64,000 nt of DNA from Cepaea nemoralis (lineage: Eukaryota > Mollusca > Gastropoda > Stylommatophora > Helicidae), in contig JACEFZ010006263.1 of NCBI GenBank assembly GCA_014155875.1, positions 204,001 through 268,000 on the forward strand, read 5' to 3'. Under the pieces are notes generated by a model, which was given only the letters and a program-made list of their open reading frames with translations, had not been told where the DNA came from and made no database searches. Below, piece after piece: positions 1 to 10,401 of this stretch (positions within the stretch are counted from its first letter, which is position 1; every line of letters starts with the position of its first letter). Made by a program: the position numbers and the translations under genes.

Positions 1-311
1 GAGGTGTATTGAATTGAGTGTTTGAGCGTGAACCGATAGCTAGCCTGTACGAGTGTTGGAGACTGAACGTCTGTGTGATTAACTTGTAAGTGTATTGCAT
101 TGATGTATCTATTGATTGCTTGTATTGATTATATGATGACATTATGAATTATGATTGCGCGATGTATGCATTGATTTTAAAGTGTGCGTTGCGCGAATAA
201 AGTGTTTGAATTGTTATTTAGTGTTATTATTATAGTTATTTAGTGACAGTAATTAGTTTCTCACTTGTCAGCAAACGAGCTTCAGTACTTGTCTTACGCA
301 AGACCCTGACA
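1..311 (+). mobile_element. 3' part of an LTR (element mostly outside window)
   Basis: The A/T-rich stretch carries an AATAAA signal near 195 and ends at 311 with ...AAGACCCTGACA, the same terminal bases as the complete LTR element at 12383-20071. Directly after 311 the sequence becomes a Polinton capsid gene, so this LTR end interrupts that gene. The body of the LTR differs from the 12383 family, so it is probably a relative. The left end, and so the target duplication and whether it is a solo LTR, lie outside the window. Confidence 0.6.
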
Positions 312-797
312 TAGTCCCTTGTTGTTTTCGCCGTGCGTGTCATCGGGGAATTTAGCCGTGTCATAGTAATAGATGGCGGCTGAGAGGTGACTCTTTTTCG
401 CTTCTTCCTCATGGTTCATCGTCGCTTCCAAGTAGGCTCTATACGGATACGTATTTTCACTAGGGGCGATTAGCATGTCATTGAGTGATACGTCCACTTG
501 AGAAAATAAACTGTGCAGGTAATAGTTGACAGGAACGGCATCTGCCGTGAGTGGTAGTTTGTCACCGTTGAGTAGTGTGACTTTAGCTCTGACGTGTAAG
601 AAAGTGTTAAACAGATCCAGATACTCTTCACTGGCACCAGCGATGGCAAATTCTATAGGTGCGCCGGGGGCTAGCGACGCTAAAGGGTGTATCTCCAGAA
701 ACTGTCCCTCTTCTACGGCGGTCTGCGTGGGTGGTACACTAAATAGATCCAGACTAGAATGAAGACACTCACAGGAATGAGGGTGAATCAGAGCCAT
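294..797 (-). pseudogene. Polinton major capsid protein, N-terminal fragment
   Basis: This 167-residue reading frame starts at 797 with an ATG overlapping the stop of the upstream gene (TAATG). It resembles the N-terminus of the double jelly-roll hexon-like capsid protein of Polintons, which animal genome annotations often label F54H12.2-like. Recognisable features are an N-terminal CECxxSSLDLF-type segment and a central SQVDVSLNDMLI-type strand region. Family members are several hundred residues long; here the coding part ends at 312, where the LTR end begins, and the last seven codons come from LTR sequence. The fragment is therefore a truncation by insertion. The family assignment is from recognised motifs, not a search. 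Confidence 0.75.
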
Positions 798-1244
798 TAT
801 GCTAAGATATCCGAGTGCTGTTGCTTCTTCTTGTGAGCTCGACGATGTGCGTGTGTCAGTTTTATACGTTTAATGGGCTCACCAGGTGTCGCTGCACGTC
901 TCTGTCTCCTAATACCGCTACCTGATTGGCTAACGTGGTTGACAGCTACTTGCAGTAGACGCTGACCGACTTGCTTGGCGTGTTCTTTGAAGGAATCCCC
1001 AACATTCCTACCAGCCAAAGCATCTTGGGCCACTCGCAGACCCGTCCTGAGAGCTTCTCTGTGTAGGGCCTTACCACCAGTCTTTAGCCAGGGTAGAATC
1101 GTGCGCCGAGTCCACAGAAGAAACTGCTGATCCACGACCTCTCTGACTTCGACCACCCACAAAGAGCGGCATGCCATGTCCTGCTTTATTACAGTAGAAG
1201 TCTTCGTATATCCTAGGATTTCGACATAACGCCACGTATTTCAT
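797..1244 (-). pseudogene. Polinton small basic core/virion-like protein
   Basis: The gene begins at 1244 with an ATG that overlaps the minor-capsid stop (TAATG) and ends at 797 in another TAATG. The first third, in one frame, has the GMPLFVGGRSQRGRG-like start seen in this Polinton family. The rest, in a second frame starting near 1177, has an EALRTGLRVAQDALAGRN segment and ends in a very basic tail rich in Arg, Lys and His. A frameshift near 1130 separates the two. Small basic proteins in this position between the two capsid genes are usual in animal Polintons and are thought to be virion or core components; that role is known for relatives and only inferred here. Confidence 0.65.
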
Positions 1245-1999
1245 TATTCTAGGTCTGATCTCTTCCGAATTCGAAAATGTAACGTCAGTACTGAAGTCCC
1301 GGGAGTGAATGAGATGTTTGTGTCCGTATCGGTGGATAAAAGGATTTCCACCGTGTCGACGGTATACCGACTCAGCGGTACGTAATGAGGTTTGTCGTAG
1401 GCGCGATGCACCGAAGCCGACAGCTGACTCATGATAGGAACCGTCCTCAGTAATGGAACCATGACGTCTCCGACTGGTCTCGCCGATATGGGATCGCAGT
1501 AGACGTAGATATTTTGCAGGTCGTTATTTAGGTCTATCGCCACTTGGCCTTCCATTAATTTGTTGACATGCGATATCTTCGAGGAGTGGAGCACTAATAT
1601 ATCTTTCAACTTTTCGCTAAACGTAGCCACGGCCTCCGCTTCGAATATTTTCACTTTCTTTGAGGTATTGTCGAAATAGAATCTGACTCGAGTCTGATTA
1701 TCGACCTCCGACTCTTTCATTATTCGTTTCAGCTACGCTATAAACGCGTCTGGTGAACTGTATAGACCTGGGGGACACAGTTTTCTGGAATTTCCTCTGC
1801 TTGGTGAGTTTTATTTTATCCACACTTCATGCTCTAGCACATTTCACTAGTAGTTGGGAAATTGAATTTCGGCCAGACCCACTTCGTAATGCTGATTCAC
1901 CTCAATAGTCTGCGGTAACTTGACAAAATAGTGACTTGGAGTGTTCTTGGGAAACATGTTCGGCGAAGCATTTCTCGTTAATATCACGTAAAAACTCAT
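1244..1999 (-). pseudogene. Polinton minor capsid (penton-like) protein
   Basis: One reading frame runs from the ATG at 1999 to the stop at 1244. It is broken by several in-frame stops between about 1735 and 1849, leaving open N-terminal (1847-1999, 50 residues) and C-terminal (1244-1720, 158 residues) pieces. The N-terminus has the FVKLPQTIEV...EVGLAEIQFP pattern, and the C-terminus has VGDVMVPLLR and HYVPLSRYTVDTVEI followed by a strand-rich LHFR end, all typical of the single jelly-roll penton-like protein. The start overlaps the stop of the membrane-protein gene (ATGA). No indel is needed to explain it; point-mutation stops are enough. Confidence 0.75.
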
Positions 2000-2249
2000 A
2001 TTTTAAGGTTTGGTAGCATGTAACCCAGACAGCTGCTTAGCAGAGCGACCACAACTTGCCATCGGCTGCTTCGACGCTGCCTCGAGACAGATTGAATAGT
2101 GATACGCCAATGACGGTGTATATAACGACCAGTTGACAGAAGAAGACAATCTCTAGGCGCGGCACTCGCCGACCAAACATGCACCAGACCGAATTTCTTT
2201 CCCTTTCTGTGGTATTTTGTGGGTCAATTTCCACGTTGGCTTCTTCCAT
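1996..2249 (-). pseudogene. Polinton small membrane protein
   Basis: The gene starts at the ATG at 2249, overlapping the integrase stop (TAATG), and ends at 1996-1998, overlapping the minor-capsid start (ATGA). It encodes about 80 residues: an acidic N-terminus, an ERNSVWCMFGRRVPR segment, then one hydrophobic helix (VVFFCQLVVIYTVIGVSLF-like) and a SSCLGYMLPN C-terminus. One frameshift near 2060 puts the last part in a different frame. Small one-helix membrane proteins of this form accompany the minor capsid gene in invertebrate Polintons; their function is not known to me. Confidence 0.6.
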
Positions 2250-3280
2250 TAATATCTGGTTAGGTCTGAGACCCAACTGTTGAATGACTTGGGATACCCG
2301 AACCACTTGACTAAGTACTCTTTACCACCTCCCCTGGGTCGTTCTTGTAAGACTGATTCGACGCGATACAATTGCTTGTCTCCGACGAGTTGTATTTCTT
2401 CTCGGTAGAATGAGCCTTGAAGTTCTTCCCCCGAATCGTCTTTTAGCACATACGTCACCGGACTGGTCTGGTTTATACAACTGACGATAAATAGTTCTTC
2501 TGTCCACGAGGGCGTATACCCCTTTTGAAAAGGTTGTTTGGGTTAAGCCAGTCGGACTCGATCGTCGGGTGTAAAATACACTTTTCTGTCGATAGTCTTC
2601 TGATAAAGGTTATTCCTCACCTCGTTTTGATTCGTATAGTTGTCTTGCGCGGGCGCTATGCGAATACTTCTGTGATACGATCCGTTGTAGTTTCGGATCA
2701 GCTTATCTATCTCGTCGACATAGCGAAGTTGATTGGTCTTGGTGAAATAGCGCCACATTTTTCCTTTCTAGGTTCGATTGAATCTTTCCACTATCGCGGC
2801 TTGCACATCTTCATTCTCAGTGGTAAAAAAAATGCACACCTTGATCTTTCAGAAATGTTTAAAAAGTCCGGTTGACAAATTCCGATCCTTTATCGGTCTG
2901 AAAATTTATTGGTTGTCTATCAGCAAAAATTTTACTCACGGCGTCCACTAGCTCTTTCCCCGTTTTCTTCTTGATCGGGATGGCCCAAGTATATTTACTA
3001 AACACATCGAGACACGTCACTAGGTACGACATCCCATCATTGTATTTTTGTAATTGTCTCATATCTATCAAATCGGCTTGAAACTGTTGATTTATACCAC
3101 AGTTATGGTTTGACGTCTCTGGAAACGGCTACGGATCGGTTTATGTAATGTATACGTATCCTGATGTCGTAGCCAAGTCTCTATATTCTTCAATTTAGAA
3201 TTCCATTTTAAAGCGGCGGCTCCACCGTAGGCTCCGGGTTTCTGAGGGTCGTAGTAATACTTTCTTATTTGCGAGGCCAT
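2249..3280 (-). pseudogene. Polinton retroviral-like integrase with chromodomain
   Basis: The N-terminal part (3092-3280) has the YYDPQKPGAYGG and DTYTLHKP motifs of Polinton integrases. The catalytic core (about 2760-3075) shows the first two acidic residues of the DDE triad in TCLDVFSKYTW and FQTDKGSEF, and an IVERFN-like third element near 2780. The C-terminal part (about 2255-2400) is a chromodomain with YRVESVLQ and EYLVKWFGYPKSFNSW, expected to read histone marks and guide insertion. Frames change near 3085 and 2830, and there are in-frame stops, so no protein of useful length is made. The start overlaps the end of the upstream gene by about 85 bases. Confidence 0.85.
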
Positions 3281-3713
3281 TTTCCCACTTGGGTGTAGGT
3301 ATCTTACTCTTCTTCTTAATTCGCCTGAGTCTGTAAGGTGGCGTTGTCTCGACTATTTTGGACTCGACTACTTGACCTTTATTCGGTGTTGGTTGAAAAG
3401 GTGTTGGTTGACGTCTAGCCAGCGTCGGTTGAAGAGGTGTCTCGGCTACTTAAGTCGGTAAAGTGCTGACTTCTGGTTTTTGTTCCTTGATATCCACTGT
3501 CCTTAATGGCTTTTGTCTGTACTGCTCAAGTCGATTCAGATACCTCTGCAAAGTCTGTTGAGACACGCGGGCTTTTTCCCTAGGTGGTAGATCTTCGTTC
3601 TCCAGGACTTGTTGCATTTGTTGATCCATGTCGCGCAAGTTATCTGTTAATGTGTCGGGTGGTACATAGGGTTTTTCCGGCATCCGAGGGTCGATCAAGA
3701 TCATTTTCTTCAT
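3195..3713 (-). pseudogene. conserved Polinton protein of unknown function
   Basis: The ATG at 3713 overlaps the stop of the preceding small gene (TAATG). An open stretch of 87 residues ends at a TAA at 3450, but the same frame stays open beyond it to 3195, through a Pro/Thr-rich linker and a Lys/Arg-rich tail that overlaps the integrase start. The N-terminus (KKMILIDPRMPEK, then an REKARVSQQTLQRYLNRLEQY helix) is a recurrent Polinton family in mollusc and cnidarian genomes. I know of no assigned function. A single in-frame stop appears to be the main lesion. Confidence 0.55.
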
Positions 3714-4020
3714 TATAAGCCCACGACGCCTTTCAGCACGTTTAGAATATGACCTAATAAAGCGCCTATGAAACCATCTTGTTGCAAGATTTGTGTCCTC
3801 TTCTTGATAGATAGTTTCTTACGCGTGAGCGCTCTCAGATTGTTCTTGTGCTGCCGCAATCGTTTCTTCTGAGCCAGTGTCAGTGGAACATTACCTCTTA
3901 ACACACTGTGACAGCACTTGCATATTGATTGGACGATTTAATTACGGCTTTCGCGTCGGTCGGATTTGCCTCGCCCAGAAATTGCAGCATGGCCCTGTGA
4001 CGTTTTATTCGGTGGGACAT
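3713..4020 (-). pseudogene. Polinton small basic/hydrophobic protein
   Basis: A frame starting at the ATG at 4020 (MSHRIKRHRAMLQFL...) runs to a stop at 3898. A second frame then continues with LRGNVPLTLAQKKRLRQHKNN, a Lys-rich stretch, and a hydrophobic glycine-containing end (GFIGALLGHIL) that stops at 3713. The two halves belong to one short gene broken by a frameshift near 3900. The combination of a basic helix with a glycine-rich hydrophobic tail recurs in Polintons directly after the ATPase. A role in virion assembly is a guess only. Confidence 0.55.
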
Positions 4021-4021
4021 A

Positions 4022-4636
4022 TTATTTAGGCACGTAGACGACTTGACGCTGATCTGGAAAAATATGACTTCGTAAGCGGAGCTGATCCGGTGTTTCCTGT
4101 CGAAGGTCAAACAGCAAATAACCGTGTGGAGCCGCTGTCGCGTCCTTAAAACTCTCTTGGACACATGACACACGGTCTGGATACATCTGTTTGGCCAGGT
4201 TGGTAATCTGAGACCCGTCACATGGTTTCTTAAACACCACTAGGTAATGTGAATTCAAACTGATGGTTCTCTGCTCTTTATTCTTCCCAAAGAGATTCTG
4301 GACTACATACATGACACTGAGGTTGTGATGATGACTGCCCTTAGTAAAAAGCTTAGTCACCCTATCATCTGTCTCGGACATTAGGTAATCTGTTACCACT
4401 AGACGATGTATATCGCCTGTCCACTGTTCCATATCCGGTCAACCTTCGTTAAATTGAATTACCTTCATGGTCTCATACATAGATTGTCAATCTCCGAAGC
4501 ACCATATAACCTCCTCTGAAATCGGGTCAGCCATGTCTGCTAAATGAGTCAGAAATGTTTGCACAAAGACGGATTTCCCACACCCCTTTGGTCCCGCAAT
4601 TAAAGCCGTAAAAGGATATTTCCATCTCGGATCCAT
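4022..4636 (-). pseudogene. Polinton FtsK/HerA-type packaging ATPase
   Basis: The frame starts at the ATG at 4636. A Walker A loop GPKGCGKS lies at about 4571-4595 and a Walker B-like strand (RLVVTDYLMSE) near 4380-4410. Further conserved blocks follow: HHHNLSVMYVVQNLF, SHYLVVFKKPCD and a YLLFDLRQETP end. This is the genome-packaging ATPase of Polintons and adenovirus-like elements. Two in-frame TGA codons between the Walker motifs (near 4440 and 4485) inactivate it. The Walker B aspartate pair is reduced to one Asp (D-Y instead of the usual D-D). It is the first gene of the preserved cluster. Confidence 0.8.
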
Positions 4637-4921
4637 GACTATTAATAATCACCTACCCTCTCCAGACAGGTATTTTATGAGACTCGAACCCGCCCCGGCG
4701 CCGCCTGCACCACCACCGCCGCCCGCCGCCCGCCGAACGCGTGCCCCGGGAGACATGAACCGGACGTCAGTCGGACGTAGTCAACAGAAAGTACCCGCCA
4801 AAATTTCAAAAATGAGGTCCGTTTTCAATCTGGAGCTATACCCTTCATAGAGTAAAAAAATGACGTCATCTATGACGTATTGATCCAGATTTACGAGTTA
4901 GTTACAACGTACCTTACTACT
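4637..4921. other. non-coding spacer upstream of the Polinton cluster
   Basis: This contains a C/G-rich patch at about 4690-4760, then A/T-rich sequence with two TGACGT-type motifs near 4860-4880. No gene or repeat was recognised. It probably belongs to the Polinton and is cut by the 3' end of the Penelope-like element at 4922. Confidence 0.4.
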
Positions 4922-5395
4922 CTTATCTGTGTCCTAGCTTGAAACGGCTATTCATGAGTGGAATAAAACGGATGTTGTGGTTAACGGGGTCAACTGAGTA
5001 AAGGTCAGTACAGCCAGAAACTCGGTTATCGGCTAAGTCAACCGGTGAGGGAACCCGCGCTGGGGGATGGGGGTGTGCCCAGGAGAGCGAATGGAAAAAT
5101 ATGGATGTGTAACTCTGGAGCGATGTAATGGATGCATTTCGCAATTCCGCACACCAAATTCGAAACGGTGCTGTGGGCAATATAGATGCAGACCAACAAG
5201 CGTTTGCTATCAAAAAGTAGCAAAAGTGACGGTTGTTCAGAACACAAGGAGAAGCGACTCCACGCAAACCAACCAGGAAGTCACAGAAAGCAGAGATAAT
5301 GCTGGTGTTGACTACCACGTCCTGCGAAGGACATGCAACTGGCTTGGAAGTGGACTATACGACTGCGGAGATGGGGGGGGGGGGCAAGGGGCGTA
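4922..5395 (-). other. 3' untranslated region of Penelope copy 1, with SINE-like core
   Basis: This segment is closely repeated in copy 2 (11427-11905). Plus-strand open frames here (109 and 117 residues) are antisense and not genes. At 5302-5340 it contains a roughly 40-bp block (AATGCTGGTGTTGAC..., ...GGACATGCAA) that also occurs at the 3' ends of the tRNA-derived SINEs elsewhere in the window. Confidence 0.55.
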
Positions 5396-6175
5396 GGGGA
5401 CTTAAATAAAACTGTGTTGGACATTGAGGCCGTGAGGGTAGAGTGAACCCAACTGTAAGATAAGACGGTTTTCCAATGTCTTGCGGTCGCGTTCGTGAGA
5501 TGTGCACGGTTTTATCGCCGTAACACGTATGTCGGCAACCCCGATAGTGGTCGGAACTGTTGAAGTGTAGGGGTACCGGTTTCTTGGCACCACTGTCGAT
5601 ATCGGATAAATTTTGTCTAAATCTGTCCGCCAGACGAAGGCCTCTCTGCCCAAGATACCTCATGTTGCAACTTGTGCAGATGATCGCATAGATAACATTG
5701 CGACTCGTACATGAGAAACCCTCCCGTATGTTGAAAGTAGTCTTAGGGAAAGTCAAACTTGTGGTTTGAAGGACATATGGACAAGTCTTACAATGAGATT
5801 GAAGACATGCAGTCGTGCCAGGAAGAGACTTGTGGGATTGGGATAGAGTGCTATGGACCAGCACATCCTTCAGGTTACGATCCCGCCTGTATGCCACAAG
5901 TGAGGCCTCTGAGAAGACATCGCGAGTGACCGGGTCTGCCTTGAGGATGGGTAGATGCCTTATGAGAATATTCTTGGCAGCAATATTATGAGGATGGTAG
6001 GTAAGTGAGAGAATAGGTCTGTTATTACGTGGTTTCGGCCTGGAAGAGAGAGCCTCGGCACGATTAATAGACTGGCAGCTGTGAAGAGCTGTAGACAGAA
6101 CATTCTCAGGGTAGCCTCTGTCGCGAAATGCCGCGTTAACATCCCAGAATATTTCTCGGTCTCCAAATTTGAGAG
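5355..6175 (-). pseudogene. Penelope GIY-YIG endonuclease domain
   Basis: The reading frame 5355-5897 plus its upstream extension to about 6175 encodes the C-terminal linker and GIY-YIG endonuclease of the Penelope polyprotein. Visible features are a CxxxCKTCPYVLQT cysteine cluster, then VIYAIICTSCNMRYLGQ, which fits the GIY...YIG core, and the following RLADRF with the conserved arginine. A VPLHFNSSDH segment comes next. The 3' end of the domain shifts into another frame at about 5470 (frame 5402-5653), so it is broken. The upstream part matches copy 2 at 20072-20302. Confidence 0.8.
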
Positions 6176-6176
6176 G

Positions 6177-8480
6177 TCAATTTGAGAAAGAATGAATTAA
6201 TCAGGCTGCTCCATGGCTATCTAGTCGTGAGGTAAGATTACTCACAAGAAAGCCTCTAGCCATGACGTAAGCTTGCAGATGGCAAGTAAAATGGGCTGCT
6301 TGAGACTTGAGACGGACACAACTAGATAATTAGTCTACACCATGGAAAACTGCTGACCCAGACGGGCTATGACACCACACAGACACATTGGCACCTTCTC
6401 GCTCAGGTAGACCCTGGCTAAATCAACAATGAACTGGACCAGTGGTTGAATAAAGGCAGTTACCTGTAGCCAGGTGGAGAATGTCAGAGATAGTGAAATA
6501 AAATCACCCAGGCGTGAACAACATATTGACCCAGGTGAAGATAATAGCCCTAGGGCTGTAAATAAGCCAAGTCCGCTCAGACTGGCTGACTCAGGGAGGT
6601 GTGAAACAGATCTGATAAGGCAATTAGAGCACGACTGGAGGAATGTGAGTGATGGCCAGTTTTGAAGTGAGAATTGCAATTAACTCCAGGGGGAGATAAG
6701 GAAGAATTTATAACTGGAATTCCTGGGAGATAAGTGTCTACTTCTAGACTATGTATAAAAACCCATGCTAGACCGGTTCCCTTTAGAATAAGTCAGACAT
6801 TCGAACAGGTGAGAAGAGAGAGTAAATGTAGATTTCTTAGTAACTATCTAAGCCTTTTAGTTGTATGTACTGATTTTCAGTCTATATCTGACCTAGTTTA
6901 TTTCAAGAAATATCATTGTCTAAGTATACTTTTAGGTGTCTTGGTAGATGCTTGTCATTTCTTTGTACACTATCCTAGTTGCCTTTTGGTGGGTGCATTT
7001 GTGCTTTTAATTCTTACCACAGCAGTGGGTAATTTGTGACTAAACCGGGCAGATCAGCAATGTGCCTGTTCTGTGTGGTCACTTCAATTAGACTTGTTGT
7101 ATATCTCATTTTGTAGCTACACAATATTATTACTAATTAATAATGCCTTATGCTAGTTATGTTGAGTATCATTATATGCCCATTTTGAAGTAATATAATG
7201 TATGTATATCGGATGTTTGATATAGTTGAATTGTCATATGCATAAACTTTGTTATACTTTGGACATGCACTTTGCAGACTTGTATTTGTTCTGTAACATA
7301 TATGGAAACTATGTTTCCCAGTTTGTTGTAGACAAGGTTATTACTTCCTTTTTGCATTCATATTACGTATGTAAGAATAACCTTATATGCTATTTTGAAT
7401 TTGCATACCTTAGGTTTAGTTGATGTTGATTTGTTATATGGTAACTCACTAAAGAATAATGTGTTGTTATGCTATTGTGTGCGCATTGGCACATTGACCA
7501 TCGATGGTGTTGGAAGCAGAGGTGTACTTGTACATACATTACCCACAATTGGTATAGGGTATATGGTGCTAAACCTTTTCAGTGTATTGTGGGCGTGCGT
7601 TCACGGTAATTCACGAATACCTGGCACAGATACTGGTCACGGCTTGTAAGCCCGGATGATTAGGTACTATTATAATACTATTACCGACCCTGTGAGCTGC
7701 TAAATCAACTTTGGACGGAGCGGCAGTACGACCCAGAATGTCTGTATTAGCGACATGGACATAGGACGGCAGAAATGTAATAATTAAAGGCGTGTGAGAC
7801 AATTGAAAAGCCCGTCCCAGGTGTGCTAGGATATATGTAGTACTTAAGATTGTACTGATGTAGAAGTAGATGTAACACATTCTTGACTTTCTTCCTAGCT
7901 CTCAATAAGAGCACCTGGGTATAGATCTAAAGAACGAGTGACAACCAGGTAGTGCCAGGACTGACAGGCGTCAGAATACCAGCAAGCTGTTTTGTTTCTA
8001 CTGGAGAGAGGGTATCTGGACCACAGATCCAGATAGTTGACAAGTAACATTGAAGTTATGTAATGTTTCTCATAACTATCAATATGTTATATGATTTCAT
8101 CATCTTGAAAAACATCAGATGTCTAATAATAATATGATTAGTAATTAAAGTGAGTGTAGTTTGTTTTAACTCATAAGTTCAGTGTTATATTTTTAATTCC
8201 AATTGAGCATACGTGGTGTGTGTGTACATTGGTGGGGGATTACTTACACACCAAAGAAGGGAGCAGTCAGGTAGAAAAACCTGTACTGGGATAGTCGTCA
8301 ATTACTCTTAAATTTAGACTTAAAAATCTATCTTAGCTAACCTTCTCCTTCCTATTCCTTGGCGAATATTCAGCACAGTTCATTTCAATTTTGTTACGAG
8401 CCATTTGGAACTGTATGTTGGATATTCAGGGCTTAATCTGTAGTTCAGCCATATAGACTTTGTCCATATTCAATTTCTGA
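6177..8480. other. unassigned insert within Penelope copy 1
   Basis: The Penelope sequence stops near 6176 in the linker before the endonuclease and resumes near 8490 in the RT C-terminus, so about 2.3 kb are extra. The insert is A/T-rich, has a TATAAAA box at about 6750, and has no open frame above about 115 codons with any recognisable similarity. Terminal repeats and a target duplication were not found by eye. It could be a non-autonomous element or old host sequence. Confidence 0.4.
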
Positions 8481-8489
8481 CTATTTGGG

Positions 8490-9234
8490 GTTTCACGCCA
8501 GTGAATAATACTTTTCATCTAGCCGTTGGCGCACCCCGACTTCTGACAGCCTCGAAGGCGGAAGAAATCCAAAATTTCGTGGGCTTTTTGACGTCGTTAT
8601 TATCATGACAAAGCCGTCGGAGACGTAACAGTTGTGAGAAAGGAATGGAATCCTTGCATGAGGGAGGATGGGAGGAGGTATAGAGAAGGAATGCATGTGA
8701 GTCAGTCGGTTTATAGTAAACCTTCGTGCATAGGCCAGCAGAACCTAAGGAAACTTATGTCTAAGAAATTGACAGCCGACGAGGAAATAGTAGAGGTGTG
8801 TCTGATGCTAGGATGATAGGTAGAGAAAAAGGCAATGAAGTATTGGAGATCAGACAAAGGCTTGTCTGAAACACCAAAACAGTCATCGATATACCTCCTA
8901 CAGAGCTCCGTGAGCCTACCAGTGTATTGACTCCATACCTGGTATTCAAGATAGCCCATGAACAGACAGGCATAACTCGAACCCATCTTAGTGCCCATGG
9001 CCACCCCGCTAATCTGGTCAAAATAGTCCCCATTGAACTAAAATGAATTGAGGTTAAGGACTAACTCTGCCAGACGCAGCAATGGTCCGGAGGCTATGGT
9101 GGGGTCGTGTCTTTTCTTCTTCTTCTTCTTCTTCTTCTTCTTCTTCTTCTTCTTCTTCTTCTTCTTCTTCTTCTTCTTCTTCTTCTTCTTCTTCTTCTTC
9201 TTCTTCTTCTTCTTCTTCTTCTTCTTCTTCTTCC

Positions 9235-9265
<31 letters not shown>

Positions 9266-10401
9266 CTTCTTCTTCTTCTTCTTCTTCTTCTTCTTCTTCT
9301 TCTTCTTCTTCTTCTTCTTCTTCTTCTTCTTCTTCTTCTTCTTCTTCTTCAGCGTTCCGAGCCATTGAGGTTCTTTGCTGCAGATACAATCCGTCTCCAT
9401 TCGTCTCTCTGGTTGACCTTCTCTTGCCAGTCGTTCATTCCAAGTGCTTGTAGGTCTGTATATATATATTATTTCTCCGCCGTCTTCTTGGTCTACCTCG
9501 GGGTCTACGTGTTTTTGTCTAAGAAAAATGTCAAGGCTTTAAGGCCGTCAGAGTGAGGAATAGATGTATAGAGTGAAGTCACATCTAAAGTAAAGATGTG
9601 GTGCTGAAAAGGGGTGGTGAAGCTGATGGAATCGAAGATGGAGATAGCGTTATTGGTGTCTTTGATATATGAGGGAAGGCTAGCAACCAACGGCTGAAAT
9701 ATGCTGTCAAGGAACTCTGAAATCCGTTCAGTAGGACAAGATCAGGCCGAGACGATGGGTCTGCCTGGGTTCCCTAACTTGTGTGTCTTAGGCAGCATGT
9801 ACAAGGTGTGTTTGCCCAAGCAACTATCTTGGATGATCAGAGACGTGGCAGAGCTAGGCAAGAGGCCTTGCCTGATGATGGCATTCGTCACACTCTTGAC
9901 TTGGGTAATGTTACTGACCGTCCCGTCTTCTGCCCGTGGTCTGTAAAAAGTGGCATCCCCAAGTTGTTTGTTGCCTTACTGTATATACAAGTCCTTACTC
10001 CAAACCACTAACGCTCCTCGCTTGTCGGCAGGCTTGATAACAATATCATCACGGCGTTTCAAATGTGTGAGCGCCTGTTGTTCCTCTGCTGTAAGGTTCG
10101 AGTGCCTTAGTGGCTTGAATTTCATTTGTTCTATGTCGAAGAGCGTTTTCTCGATATAGAGATCTGAGGCTCTGGGTGCTCCTGCAGTGGGGACCCAAGT
10201 GGATCTGCGTTTAGAAAAGTGGGAGAAGTGATCGGTGGGATCCAAGGAATTGTCCTTAGTAGGTTGATTACTGAAGTGATATTTCAACCTGAGAGTGCGA
10301 TGGAAACGTTTGACGTCCTGCAGTAGCGCATATCTGTCGCCAGAAGGACGCAGAGGTATGAAACGGAGGCGATAGGGGAAGATCAGGAGGTATGCACACA
10401 A
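8490..10401 (-). pseudogene. Penelope reverse transcriptase (split)
   Basis: Three minus-strand pieces give the Penelope RT. At 9976-10401 is the N-terminal part with IVIKPADKRGALVVW, a signature of Penelope RTs. At 9505-9690 is palm motif A (FTLDVTSLYTSIPHSDGL). At 8711-9004 are GTKMGSSYACLFMGYLE and the catalytic box RYIDDCFG with its Asp-Asp pair, followed by a SIPFSQ C-terminal block near 8600-8650. A LINE fragment with an expanded TTC tract sits between motif A and the catalytic box. Several frameshifts are present. The protein would copy element RNA at a nicked chromosomal site, but this copy cannot. Confidence 0.85.
9111..9508 (-). mobile_element. LINE 3' fragment with ~240-bp (TTC)n tract, inserted in Penelope copy 1
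   Basis: Positions 9111-9350 are almost pure TTC repeat with one CCA interruption. The next about 150 bp match the sequence at 28250-28400, where it encodes the C-terminal end of a LINE ORF followed by a short TTC tract. In minus orientation this is a LINE 3' end with a (GAA)n tail. It splits the Penelope RT. The long poly-residue open frames here are repeat artefacts. Confidence 0.75.

Larger units (their letters stand above)
312..4920 (-). mobile_element. Polinton/Maverick remnant
   Basis: Eight virus-like genes lie on the minus strand in the order packaging ATPase, small basic protein, conserved Polinton protein, chromodomain integrase, membrane protein, penton-like minor capsid, core-like basic protein, major capsid. 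Five junctions use one- to four-base start/stop overlaps (TAATG at 3713, 2249, 1244 and 797; ATGA at 1996-1999), the compact layout typical of Polintons. The DNA polymerase B and protease genes and both terminal inverted repeats are absent. Every complete gene has frameshifts or in-frame stops, so it is dead. It is bounded left by the LTR end and right by a Penelope-like element at 4922. Confidence 0.85.

Noticed and set aside
5067..5396. 109-residue plus-strand frame, similar to 11550-11903
   Set aside because: It is antisense to the Penelope 3' region; similarity between the two only reflects the element being duplicated.
9048..9556. Long poly-Lys, Glu, Ser, Leu and Phe open frames
   Set aside because: They are translations of a (TTC)n microsatellite in several phases, not genes.
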